Shown here: piece after piece, positions 8,406 through 17,038 of the stretch | How positions within the stretch are numbered: the first letter of the stretch is position 1 | How the letters are laid out: each line of letters opens with the position of its first letter | NCBI RefSeq assembly: GCF_000374045.1 | Contig: NZ_KB893318.1 | Span: 1,133 to 65,132 of the forward strand | Origin: Segetibacter koreensis DSM 18137 | Lineage (GTDB): Bacteria; Bacteroidota; Bacteroidia; Chitinophagales; Chitinophagaceae | Length of the DNA: 64,000 nt | Direction: 5' to 3' | Program-made: the position numbers and the translations under genes | Notes under the pieces: model-generated | What the model was told of the DNA's origin: nothing | The model's input: only the letters and a program-made list of their open reading frames with translations | The model's database searches: none

Positions 8406-9896
8406 ATGACTCCATCTGAGAAATTTTTAGCAAAACTTGGTCTTAAAGAGCCTGAAGTAAATGCAGTCTCTGATAAACATGTTGAAAAGGAAAACCCACG
8501 GCGATCCTTTTTAAAGAAATCCACTTTAGGCGGTTTAGCGTTAGGCAGTGCGTCCTTATTTACGCCAATAGAAGATATTGTTGCGCAGACCACAGGAGGT
8601 GTAAACAGGTTTTCATCTCCATCAGATTTAAAAATTACAGACATGCGTTATGCCGTAACTACGGTTCTCGGACGTACAGCCATGATACGTATTGATACCA
8701 ACCAGGGTATTTACGGTTTGGGAGAAGTAAGGGACGGAGCCGATGAAAGGTATGCACTGATGTTAAAAAGCCGCATTCTTGGTCTAAATCCCTGTAATGT
8801 TGAAATGATATTTAAGATCATAAAACAATTTGGAGGCCCGTCGCGACAGGCTGGGGGAGTCTGCGGGGTAGAAATGGCACTTTGGGATCTGTGCGGTAAA
8901 GCATATAACGTACCTGCCTGGCAGTTGCTTGGCGGAAGATACCGCGATAAAATAAGGTTATATGCAGATACTCCGGAAGCGGGTTCTCCTGAAGAACAGA
9001 AAAAACTGATGAACTACCGCATTAATGACCAGGGATATACCTGGCTGAAGATGGATCTGGGGATTGGAGAACTTAAAGATATTCCCGGTGGAGTTGTTAA
9101 CTCAAAGTTCTGGCAAAACGAAAAAGGTGACCTTCAGCAATGGGGGAGTAGTAACAACTATATGTCTTATGGCAATACCAGGCACCCCTTTACACAAATC
9201 CAAATTACAGATAAGGGTTTGGATGGATTGGCAAAACTGGTAGAAAATGTACGGAGCATACTGGGTTATGATATTCCACTTTCAACAGATCATTATGGTC
9301 ACTTTGATTTAAACAATGGCATACGATTGGGTAAGAAACTGGAGCAATACAGACTGGCCTGGATGGAAGATATTGTTCCATGGGATTATACCGAACAATG
9401 GAAAACAATATCAGATGCACTGGAAACACCTACACTTACCGGCGAAGATGTTTACCTGCTTTCTGGATTTAAGCCCCTTATAGATAATCGGGCGGTTGAT
9501 ATCATTCACCCTGACTTAGCTACCTCGGGCGGATTATTAGAGACCAAACGAATTGGAGATTATGCAGAAGAACATGGCATAGCGATGGCAATGCACCAGG
9601 CTGGCACGCCTATTTCGTTTATGGCCAATGTACATTGTGCTGCAGCAACTCAAAACTTTTTAGCATTGGAACATCACTCAATAGATTTGCCATGGTGGGA
9701 AAGTTTAGTGAAAACAACAGATGGAAGAAAATTGATTACAAAAGGTTTTGCTAATCTTCCACTTGCTGCTCCGGGGTTAGGAATTGAGCTGAATGAAGAT
9801 GTGGTTAAGCAACATCTTCATGCTACCGACAAAAGTTACTTTGCGCCAACTCCTCAATGGAACGAGCTGCGCTCACATGACAGGATTTTCAGTTAA
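8406..9896 (+). CDS. Tat-exported enolase-superfamily (mandelate racemase-type) dehydratase
   Basis: The 496-residue protein has a long n-region and then a twin-arginine signal, PRRSFLKK at residues 31-38, with a following hydrophobic run. The capping and barrel domains of the mandelate racemase/galactonate dehydratase group follow. The likely Mg2+ ligands are D295 (STDHYG), E321 (WMEDI) and E347 (TGEDV); a probable general base is H397 (AMHQAG). WLKMD supplies the strand-two Lys. Such enzymes abstract the alpha proton of a sugar acid and eliminate water to give a 2-keto-3-deoxy acid. Substrate is not assigned; an aldonate is most likely. It is paired with the exported RraA-like protein, and a terminator follows. 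Family members are generally cytoplasmic, so the Tat signal is notable. Confidence 0.8.
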   Translation: MTPSEKFLAKLGLKEPEVNAVSDKHVEKENPRRSFLKKSTLGGLALGSASLFTPIEDIVAQTTGGVNRFSSPSDLKITDMRYAVTTVLGRTAMIRIDTNQGIYGLGEVRDGADERYALMLKSRILGLNPCNVEMIFKIIKQFGGPSRQAGGVCGVEMALWDLCGKAYNVPAWQLLGGRYRDKIRLYADTPEAGSPEEQKKLMNYRINDQGYTWLKMDLGIGELKDIPGGVVNSKFWQNEKGDLQQWGSSNNYMSYGNTRHPFTQIQITDKGLDGLAKLVENVRSILGYDIPLSTDHYGHFDLNNGIRLGKKLEQYRLAWMEDIVPWDYTEQWKTISDALETPTLTGEDVYLLSGFKPLIDNRAVDIIHPDLATSGGLLETKRIGDYAEEHGIAMAMHQAGTPISFMANVHCAAATQNFLALEHHSIDLPWWESLVKTTDGRKLITKGFANLPLAAPGLGIELNEDVVKQHLHATDKSYFAPTPQWNELRSHDRIFS

Positions 9897-9921
9897 TCTT
9901 GCTTAAAATAAGATGTACAAT

Positions 9922-9960
9922 AAAAAAGTTGTTGTCTAATTGCGGACAACAACTTTTTTT
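9922..9960. terminator. bidirectional rho-independent terminator
   Basis: A 9-base perfect stem, GTTGTTGTC (9928-9936) and GACAACAAC (9945-9953), has an 8-base loop, is preceded by an A-run (9922-9927) and followed by a T-run (9954-9960). It lies between the convergent dehydratase and beta-helix genes and can serve both. Confidence 0.85.
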
Positions 9961-9990
9961 ATGATTAATGAAACTTAAGGTGTCTTATAA

Positions 9991-12294
9991 CTATTGTAAA
10001 ATTATTTTTCTATTTGCTATCTTACCATTTTTCGAAACTTGTAATAGATATATTCCCTTTGCATTTCCCGCAAGATTTATTAGCGTTGCTGGTTTTTCTA
10101 CTGCTCTTTTTTGAACAACTTTTCCTGAGATGTCGGTAATTAATAATGCTGCCCCTATCCAGTTCCTGTCAGTCTTTATACTAAAAGATTCAATAGCAGG
10201 ATTAGGATAAATGTCAATATTAAAATTATTGTTTGTTTCTGTTAATCCAGGTAAAAGACGAAGGCCGGATGGCTTTAATGAATTTACAGCTCGTGCAGCT
10301 TGTAATGTTTCAGATGGAGAACTTTCAAAACTTTTTTGAATTTCTACTTCTGTAATAGCGTTCCAGGCATTTTGAGTATTGCCATGACCGACAATCCTTA
10401 TGTATTTAGCGTATTGAGGTGGTATTCCATAATTCTCCGTTTTTGTTGTCTGGCCGCTGCTTGTCCCGCTAAAAACAGTTATCCAATCATTATTATTAAT
10501 AGATGTTTGAATATCAAATGAAGCTTTTCTTTCATTTCCTCTGTACCATGCAATTTCTATAGTATCAATAAAAGTTGTTGTATCAAGATTATATTTAATC
10601 CATTGATTATTTCCGAATGCTGACCATCTTGTATTTACATCTGCATCAATGGTATTAATAGGAACGTTGCCATCATCATCACTTGCAATAACTGAGGCAA
10701 TATTGGGTTCTGGAGATTCGTAGATGCCAATATCGGCAGATACTCCCCGAGATACAGAATTGCTATAAAAATCCTTCACAGTATTATGAGGTAAACCTGC
10801 ATCTATCATAGGGGAATTGGGAGACAATTTATATCCTTTTATACCACTACCAGGACTTATAAATCCTGGATCAGCAGTTGTTCCTCCAGTCGTAAAATTA
10901 GTTGTACCCGTAGAGTAATAGTCATTGTTTTGCCATGTTATTGTTTCCGGATTTCCTTTTAACATTGGTACGTTAATACAATAAAAAATATTATTAAAAA
11001 CCTTTACATCACTGATATTCGTATTCATAATATCTATGGCTGAACCCATTAAGGAATTGCCCGCATAAAATACGTTGTTATAGACCACTGATTTGCTGAT
11101 CTTATTTTTAGAGTCATTAGCCCAAAATGCCAGGCCTCCATAACCATTTTTTAAACCATCGTTTTCACTGATGTTATAACGAATAGTATCATTAAGGAAC
11201 TGATTGGAAGAGCCATATTCAAAAAAGGCATAACCGGGACCTTCATTATCATGACTGTAATTATATTGGACTACGCAGTTTTGAGAACCTCCGTCAATAT
11301 CAAAACCTCCACCGTCTGCCTGTAAACCTGCTTTGTTATGATGACTTTCAGAATATTGAATTATTCCATTTTTCGCATTATAGCACCAGATGCCTACCGG
11401 GCCGCCCCCCTTATTCCTGTTATTCATTCCATTGCCATAAGCCTCGCAATGCTCTATAGTAAATCCATCAACCCCTGATAATACCATCCCATTTCCTGTA
11501 TGGGTATAAGTTATGTCTGTTCTGCCTCGATTATTATATGTTTTATTATATGCGAAATAAAAGTTGGTATGGTTATACATGTCCCCATACCCATAAGTGA
11601 AAATTCCTGCCTGTCCATTATCATGAGTGCTACTATTTGTTATCCTTACATTGTTGTAACCGTTGCTGGTTGACCATGCTCCCAATTTAATTCCAAATCC
11701 TCCAAATCCATACATCTCGCAACTGTCAATTACAATATTATTTAGATCAGCAGACTGGTTCATATAAAAAGAAATCCCGCTGCTGGTGTCATTTACTACT
11801 CCATTTCCCTCTACGATCAAATTGTGAATTTCAATACCTGCTGTATTGTAAGCATAAATTCCATTTCCGGTATTTGCATGTATAATAGCTTTTCCCGCGC
11901 CATAACTAGCAACAGTCAGAGGACCGTCGCCACTTTGAAATTTTAAGTTGCCTGTAAAACTTTGGCCTCCATTAAAAAATACTTTATCGCCAGGTTTAAA
12001 ATTATAAGAGGAAACTTTTGAAACTGTTTTCCAGGGAGATGAAACAGATAATCCGTTGTTATAATCATTGCCGGTTGAACTAATATAATAGGTTTTATTC
12101 TGTGAAAAAACAGTTATTGTCACCAGTAAGGATAAGAGGAAAAAATAGCCCTTTTTATTATTATTTATTAATATTTTATCAGACGAGAAATTGATTTTGT
12201 GCCTTAACAGTCCATTCTTTTTTTTGCCTTTCGCCTGGTTGAAGAAACCTTTTACATCCTGTCCGGGTAACAGATGCATTACGGAATTTTTCAT
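9991..12294 (-). CDS. secreted parallel beta-helix protein (pectate-lyase-like) with F5/8C and T9SS sorting domain
   Basis: The 767-residue protein begins with an unusual, basic stretch of about 45 residues before a hydrophobic signal segment (KKGYFFLLSLLVTITVFSQ). Then KTYYISSTGNDYNNG opens a right-handed parallel beta-helix (about 60-530) with many N-x-x-[YF]-x-N-x coil repeats, as in polysaccharide lyases and other pectin/alginate-active enzymes. An F5/8C (discoidin, CBM32-like) module follows (about 528-655), and residues 688-767 form a T9SS type A sorting domain (IDIYPNPA ... GIYLLQVSKNGK). It should therefore be exported by the type IX system and act on an external polysaccharide. Catalytic residues were not identified, so lyase activity is inferred. 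A 17-base palindrome lies 70 bases upstream of the start. Confidence 0.8.
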   Translation of the reverse strand: MKNSVMHLLPGQDVKGFFNQAKGKKKNGLLRHKINFSSDKILINNNKKGYFFLLSLLVTITVFSQNKTYYISSTGNDYNNGLSVSSPWKTVSKVSSYNFKPGDKVFFNGGQSFTGNLKFQSGDGPLTVASYGAGKAIIHANTGNGIYAYNTAGIEIHNLIVEGNGVVNDTSSGISFYMNQSADLNNIVIDSCEMYGFGGFGIKLGAWSTSNGYNNVRITNSSTHDNGQAGIFTYGYGDMYNHTNFYFAYNKTYNNRGRTDITYTHTGNGMVLSGVDGFTIEHCEAYGNGMNNRNKGGGPVGIWCYNAKNGIIQYSESHHNKAGLQADGGGFDIDGGSQNCVVQYNYSHDNEGPGYAFFEYGSSNQFLNDTIRYNISENDGLKNGYGGLAFWANDSKNKISKSVVYNNVFYAGNSLMGSAIDIMNTNISDVKVFNNIFYCINVPMLKGNPETITWQNNDYYSTGTTNFTTGGTTADPGFISPGSGIKGYKLSPNSPMIDAGLPHNTVKDFYSNSVSRGVSADIGIYESPEPNIASVIASDDDGNVPINTIDADVNTRWSAFGNNQWIKYNLDTTTFIDTIEIAWYRGNERKASFDIQTSINNNDWITVFSGTSSGQTTKTENYGIPPQYAKYIRIVGHGNTQNAWNAITEVEIQKSFESSPSETLQAARAVNSLKPSGLRLLPGLTETNNNFNIDIYPNPAIESFSIKTDRNWIGAALLITDISGKVVQKRAVEKPATLINLAGNAKGIYLLQVSKNGKIANRKIILQ

Positions 12295-12363
12295 ACTAAT
12301 TGGATTATTAACTGATAAACAGCTATAGTAACGAAAGAATTCTTTTGGTTATTGTTTTGCCTT

Positions 12364-12380
12364 TGTAAACGACGTTTACA
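12364..12380. promoter_or_regulatory. perfect palindrome, LacI-family-like operator
   Basis: TGTAAACG-A-CGTTTACA is a 17-base perfect palindrome with a central base. Its half-site resembles sites of LacI/GalR-type regulators (TGTAAnCG...). It is 70 bases upstream of the beta-helix gene start, in a position suited to control of that gene. No LacI-family regulator is encoded in the window. Confidence 0.5.
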
Positions 12381-12490
12381 TAAGTAAATGTGCAAGGAGT
12401 GAGAATACGACAACATTTATCAGCTAGCAAAAACAACTTCTGCTAAAGCAATAGAAACATCAATAAAAAAAACGAGTAGGCTATATAAAA

Positions 12491-12528
12491 AAAGTGCGGT
12501 AGTCTCACTTGTAAGACTACCGCACTTT
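12491..12528 (-). terminator. rho-independent terminator of the DUF4142 gene
   Basis: A 15-base perfect stem (12491-12505 and 12514-12528) with an 8-base loop contains the GTGCGGTAGTCT core. On the minus strand it follows the stop of the DUF4142 lipoprotein gene by 37 bases and ends in a T-rich run. Confidence 0.85.
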
Positions 12529-12565
12529 AATTTAAAAAGAATTAAATAAAAGATTATTTCTTTTA

Positions 12566-13183
12566 TTATTTCTTCATTCCCTGTTGTATACTTTGTATAC
12601 TTGAGAGGTGTTTATTAAGAACAGGAAGTGTTTTTGAAGCAAAAGCTTTAACATCTGCGTCTTTTCCATTTTTTGACTCATCTTCAAATTTGCTGATGTC
12701 TTCTTTATGATCGTCAACCATCATATCGACATATGCTTTATCAAAATCAGCACCTTTTTTTGTCTTCAGGTCGTCTATATGTTTTTGCTGCTCTTCAGCA
12801 GGAGTTGCAGGAATAGTGATATTTTTCTTGGCAGCAACAGCTTTTAACTGAGTGTTTGCTTTAGAGTGATCGGTTACCATCATTCTTCCAAACTCTTTTA
12901 CTTTTGCAGATGCCGCATTAGTTGCTGCAATTTTGCCAAGCTCTACTTCCATTAAACCTCCGCTGGCTGCGTCTAATACAAATTTACTGTCATTAGCCAT
13001 GCTCGTATCGGCAGTAGCAGCGTTTGCAGTAGTGTTTGTACCTGTATCAGTCATTGTTGTGCTGCCAGTTGTACTGGTTGTTGTTGTACTATCAGTAGTG
13101 TTTTCGCCCCCCTTATTGCTGTTACAGGCTGTACCAAACGCCAGGAATGATGCAAAACAAACAGGAATCATTATTTTTTTCAT
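12566..13183 (-). CDS. DUF4142 lipoprotein
   Basis: The 205-residue protein has a lipoprotein signal with lipobox FGTAC (Cys20), then a Thr/Ser/Asn-rich linker of about 45 residues, then a DUF4142 domain (about 65-205). The domain is a predicted four-helix, ferritin-like bundle: DSKFVLDAASGGLMEVELGK, FGRMMVTDHSKANTQL, DFDKAYVDMMVDDHKEDI and LPVLNKHLSSIQ. The spaced Asp/His pairs (TDH, DDHKED, NKH) resemble ferritin-like metal sites, but metal binding is only suggested. DUF4142 proteins are periplasmic or outer-membrane proteins linked to stress and stationary phase in several phyla. It appears monocistronic, with its own terminator. Confidence 0.85.
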   Translation of the reverse strand: MKKIMIPVCFASFLAFGTACNSNKGGENTTDSTTTTSTTGSTTMTDTGTNTTANAATADTSMANDSKFVLDAASGGLMEVELGKIAATNAASAKVKEFGRMMVTDHSKANTQLKAVAAKKNITIPATPAEEQQKHIDDLKTKKGADFDKAYVDMMVDDHKEDISKFEDESKNGKDADVKAFASKTLPVLNKHLSSIQSIQQGMKK

Positions 13184-13357
13184 TTTTATTGTTTTTGGTT
13201 ACTTGAAAAGTCAAAAAAAGTGTGCCACTAAAATGTAATTCCAAAATAGCTACAGCATAAAATTATTTCTACAAGGTTTTAAACTAACTGTAAAAAAAAT
13301 GTAGGATTATAATAATCAATAATTTATAAACGATTTATTTAAAAGTGTTATTAAAAG

Positions 13358-13392
13358 AAAAAGCTTCTTAACACTTAGTTAAGAAGCTTTTT
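13358..13392 (-). terminator. rho-independent terminator of the M1 peptidase operon
   Basis: A 15-base perfect stem (13358-13372 and 13378-13392) with a 5-base loop lies 21 bases past the M1 peptidase stop on the minus strand. It has A/T-runs at both feet, so it could also work for the other strand. Confidence 0.85.
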
Positions 13393-13412
13393 ATATGTTA
13401 AATTTTATTATT

Positions 13413-15788
13413 TTATTTCATGCTTCTTTCCTGTGCTTTTTGCATTGGTGTTAATCCTGCAGATTGTCCCCGGCCTTCTGCCTGTTTGGCTTTAAAAAGT
13501 GCAAACCGGGAGGGGCTTTCTGTTACAGCACCCCAGTTGTTATTTCTTTCATCTATATCGGCAGTTTCACGCATAGGATCGAGACGAATAGCTTCTACTT
13601 CTTTATCTTTCATAAAGCTCTTTACAACACTTTTTTCGTTAAGTCTCCATACCTGCGCGGGTATACGGTCTATTTCTTTTGAACCATCTTTATATGTCCA
13701 TTCTACAATTATAGGCATTACAAGGCCGCCTTTGTTGGTAAATGTGAGCTGGTAAAAATACTTGTTGCGGTATTTTGCTTTAGATGCTTCATCAAGCGGT
13801 TCGAAACTTCCCGGCACTTTAATGGCATATTTAGCACTATCGTAGCCTTGAATGCCACGTCCGTATCTCCAGTAAAAATCTCTGAGTGTAGTATCAACAT
13901 CTGTATAGAATTTAATGCTGCTGTCTTCCCGGTTTCTTATTTTGGAAATATCATCATATTCTGGTTTAATAGGTTTTGCTAAAGAAACGTTCTGTGTGTA
14001 ATCAGCGAGTGGAAGATCGGCATTTAGGTCAGGTGTCATATACTTAACAGAGTCAAGTGAAATATCGGTAACATCGGTGCTGTAAAACCAGCCTCTCCAA
14101 AACCAGTCAAGGTCTTCACCACTGGCATCTTCCATAGTACGGAAAAAGTCGGCAGGAGTAGGATGTTTGAAAGCCCATCGACGAGCATATTGCTGAAAGG
14201 CATAGTCAAATAATTTTCTACCCATTATGGTTTCGCGTAAAATGTTCAGCCCGGTAGCAGGTTTTGCGTAAGCATTTGGGCCAAAACCAACAATGTTTTC
14301 CGAATTTGTCATAATTGGCTCCAGCTGATCTTTAGGTAGTTTCATGTAGTCCACGATTGTCCAGGCTGGTCCTCGGCGGGTAGGAAATTTATTATCAAAC
14401 ATTTCTTCGGTAAGATATTCAACAAAAGTGTTCAGGCCTTCGTCCATCCATGTCCACTGGCGCTCATCGCTGTTGACTATCATTGGAAAAAAGTTATGGC
14501 CAACTTCATGAATAATTACCCCGATCATACCATTTTTAGTTTGCTCACTATAAAAACCATCCTTATCTGTTCTTCCATAGTTGAAGCAGATCATAGGATA
14601 TTCCATGCCATTGCTTGCTTCTACACTTTGAGCAACAGGGTAAGGGTAGGGGATGCTGAAATGCGAGTATGTTTTAACCGTATGAGCAACTACTTTGGTT
14701 GAATATTTACGGTATAAGCCATATGCTTCCTTGCCATAATAACTCATGCATATGATTTTTTTTCCTTCAACATTTATTGCCATTCCGTCCCAAACAAATT
14801 TGCGTGATGAGGTCCATCCAAAATCACGTACATTATTAGCCTTAAATATCCACGTTTTAGTAGCCGATGTCTTGTTTATTTCCCTGTCTTTAGCTTCTGC
14901 CAGGGTTACTATTTCTACAGGCTCCTTTGCTGTTTGCGCTTTTTGCCACCTTGCCAATTGTGATGGAGTTAATACTTTGGAATAATTCTGGCATTCTCCG
15001 GTTGCTCCCACAACATGATCTGCCGGCACCTTCATCTGTACTTTAAAGTTACCAAATGTCAGTGCAAACTCTCCGCGTCCTGCAAACTGGTGATTTTGCC
15101 ATCCCTGGAAATCGCTATATACGCAAAGGCGGGGATACCATTGAGTCATAGTAAACAAATAGTCTTTGGTATCAGGAAAATATTCATAGCCACCGCGTCC
15201 TCCTTGTACCATTCGGTCGCTGATGTTATAATTCCAATCGACTATAAAAGTGAATTTCTGACCGGGTTTTAGAGGTGTGGCTAGATCAACACGCATCATT
15301 GTTTTATTGATGGTATACCGTAATGACTTTCCTGCCCCATCAGTTATTTTTACAATGTTTACTCCAAATCCGTTGTCTTCTTTCGGATTTTCGAGTGGTA
15401 GCAAAGATTGAGTAGTTACCTGCGAAGGAATGGTGTTGCTGCTTTGATAGCCGGCATTCTTAATAGAATTATGTTGGTTTTCATCTAACTGCAGCCAAAT
15501 GTAAGACAGCGGATCCGGCGAATTGTTGAAATAAGTAACTTTTTCATTGCCGGTTAATTTTTGATTTTTTTCATCAAGATTCGCCTTAATGTCGTAGTCA
15601 CACCGCTGTTGCCAGTACTTGTTTCCCGGTGCACCACTGGCTGTTCGATACTCGTTTGGTGTTGGCAGGATTGTTCCTAACTGCTCAAACTTATTGGCAT
15701 GATTCGACCCCGGGTTGTTTTGAATGTTTTGTGCATTAACAGTGTAAAAAGACACAAATGAAACAAGAAAAAAGAAAATTCTATTCAT
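13413..15788 (-). CDS. M1 family metallopeptidase (aminopeptidase N-like), secreted
   Basis: The 791-residue protein has a Sec signal peptide ending at VNAQ. It is a gluzincin: H427-E428-V-G-H431 and E450 (MDEGLNTF), i.e. HEXXH-x18-E with zinc, preceded by the M1 exopeptidase loop in the form NGMEYP (GxMEN equivalent). The N-terminal region (about 40-280) has the beta-sandwich typical of M1 peptidases, with WLQLDENQ. Length exceeds the catalytic core, with a C-terminal beta domain. It probably trims peptides in the periplasm or at the surface. The HupE-like gene is 12 bases upstream on the same strand, so they form an operon. Specificity is unknown. Confidence 0.9.
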   Translation of the reverse strand: MNRIFFFLVSFVSFYTVNAQNIQNNPGSNHANKFEQLGTILPTPNEYRTASGAPGNKYWQQRCDYDIKANLDEKNQKLTGNEKVTYFNNSPDPLSYIWLQLDENQHNSIKNAGYQSSNTIPSQVTTQSLLPLENPKEDNGFGVNIVKITDGAGKSLRYTINKTMMRVDLATPLKPGQKFTFIVDWNYNISDRMVQGGRGGYEYFPDTKDYLFTMTQWYPRLCVYSDFQGWQNHQFAGRGEFALTFGNFKVQMKVPADHVVGATGECQNYSKVLTPSQLARWQKAQTAKEPVEIVTLAEAKDREINKTSATKTWIFKANNVRDFGWTSSRKFVWDGMAINVEGKKIICMSYYGKEAYGLYRKYSTKVVAHTVKTYSHFSIPYPYPVAQSVEASNGMEYPMICFNYGRTDKDGFYSEQTKNGMIGVIIHEVGHNFFPMIVNSDERQWTWMDEGLNTFVEYLTEEMFDNKFPTRRGPAWTIVDYMKLPKDQLEPIMTNSENIVGFGPNAYAKPATGLNILRETIMGRKLFDYAFQQYARRWAFKHPTPADFFRTMEDASGEDLDWFWRGWFYSTDVTDISLDSVKYMTPDLNADLPLADYTQNVSLAKPIKPEYDDISKIRNREDSSIKFYTDVDTTLRDFYWRYGRGIQGYDSAKYAIKVPGSFEPLDEASKAKYRNKYFYQLTFTNKGGLVMPIIVEWTYKDGSKEIDRIPAQVWRLNEKSVVKSFMKDKEVEAIRLDPMRETADIDERNNNWGAVTESPSRFALFKAKQAEGRGQSAGLTPMQKAQERSMK

Positions 15789-15800
15789 GTATTGTTTGTT

Positions 15801-16382
15801 TTATGATGGAAACCTTTCTATGGCCATTTTTATTGATACAACTAAAACCAGTGCAGATATTGTTATGATCCAATATTTCCTGTTGATTTTAAGGAAATAG
15901 ATAAATATATGTGCAAGCAAAAGAAGAATTACAACTACCATTATTTGACCTGCCTCTAAACCCAGGTTAAATGAAAGCAATGACAAGCCAAGACTTTGAT
16001 CTCTCGCGAGCATAAACTGTAAAGCGTTCGCAAAACCAAGGCCGTGAATAAAACCGAAAAACATGGCGAGAAAATAATTTGACTCAACTTTTCTGTGGCC
16101 GTGTGCGGGTTTAATGATATTTGCAGCAGCAGTGATTAAGATGGTGCAAGGTATTAAAAATTCAACTAAACGGGATGGAACTGTTAACACATGCAGGGTG
16201 CTTAATGCCAGTGTGATGGAATGACCGATTGTGAATGCTGTTACAAGTATCAATACCTGTTTCCATTCTTTCAGGGTATATAAAACAATCAAAGCCAGAA
16301 TAAAAAGCTGGTGATCAAGTGCATCGAGGCTTATAATATGTTCCCATCCTAAAGTGAAATAAAATATAATATCATTCATCAA
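15801..16382 (-). CDS. HupE/UreJ-like integral membrane protein
   Basis: The 193-residue protein has about six membrane helices. The conserved family motifs are a loop with GHSITLAL, and GFIHGLGFAN on a later helix, with LDALDHQLFILAL near the N-terminus. HupE/UreJ proteins are nickel permeases or urease/hydrogenase accessory proteins, but this short Bacteroidota branch occurs without hydrogenase or urease; none is encoded here. Metal transport is therefore only a possibility. It is the first gene of an operon with the M1 peptidase and is divergent (68-base spacer) from the DUF6702 gene. Confidence 0.8.
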   Translation of the reverse strand: MMNDIIFYFTLGWEHIISLDALDHQLFILALIVLYTLKEWKQVLILVTAFTIGHSITLALSTLHVLTVPSRLVEFLIPCTILITAAANIIKPAHGHRKVESNYFLAMFFGFIHGLGFANALQFMLARDQSLGLSLLSFNLGLEAGQIMVVVILLLLAHIFIYFLKINRKYWIITISALVLVVSIKMAIERFPS

Positions 16383-16450
16383 TCAAAGTCTTTTTAATGC
16401 AAGGGTTCAAAATAAAACAGACTTTTGTAAAACAAACAATAATTTTTTGA

Positions 16451-16972
16451 ATGAAGGCAAGATTATACAGAAGCGCTTTGGTTATTTTCCTCGTTACTTA
16501 TTTGTTTTTTACTCCGGTACAAGTTTATGCATATCATCCATTTTATGTTAGTGTTACAGAGATGTTGCTTAATTCAAAAACCAAGTCTTTGGAGATAAGT
16601 TGCAAAATGTTTGCAGAAGATATCGAAGATGTTTTGAAACAGAACTATAAGGTTCCTGTTGATCTTGGCAATGACAAGATGCAAGCGCAAAATAATAAAT
16701 TGATAAATGATTATGTTTTAAAGCATTTATCAATAAATCTTGATGCCAGGACTACAGCTTTGAAGTTTGTAGGTTTTGAAAAAGATAATGAATCAGTTTA
16801 CTGTTATTATGAGGTAATGAATGTTCCGGCAATACGAAAAATTACAGTTAATAACACGATTTTACAGGATTACAAACAGGAGCAGATAAATATTATGCAT
16901 GTAATAGTAAATGGAAATAGAAAAAGTACCAAGCTCGATTATCCTTCTAACGAGGCGGTTTTTACTTTCTAA
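16451..16972 (+). CDS. DUF6702 family exported protein
   Basis: The 173-residue protein has a signal peptide (to VYA), directly followed by the family opening YHPFYVSVTEM and the SLEISCKMFAEDIEDVL strand-helix unit. The C-terminal half has CYYEVMNVPAIRKITVNN. DUF6702 proteins have no known function. They are commonly found with the M1 peptidase and HupE-like pair, which here sit divergently upstream; a shared role in the envelope, possibly with metal supply, is an inference. It is convergent with the desaturase gene. Confidence 0.75.
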   Translation: MKARLYRSALVIFLVTYLFFTPVQVYAYHPFYVSVTEMLLNSKTKSLEISCKMFAEDIEDVLKQNYKVPVDLGNDKMQAQNNKLINDYVLKHLSINLDARTTALKFVGFEKDNESVYCYYEVMNVPAIRKITVNNTILQDYKQEQINIMHVIVNGNRKSTKLDYPSNEAVFTF

Positions 16973-17038
16973 TAATGACAGACAGACCTGGAATTTGATA
17001 GTATTTTGGAAAAAAATCAACGCATTCGCTTTATCTTT

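Noticed and set aside
15801-16382. HupE-like gene as part of a hydrogenase or urease cluster
   Set aside because: No hydrogenase or urease genes are encoded in the window.
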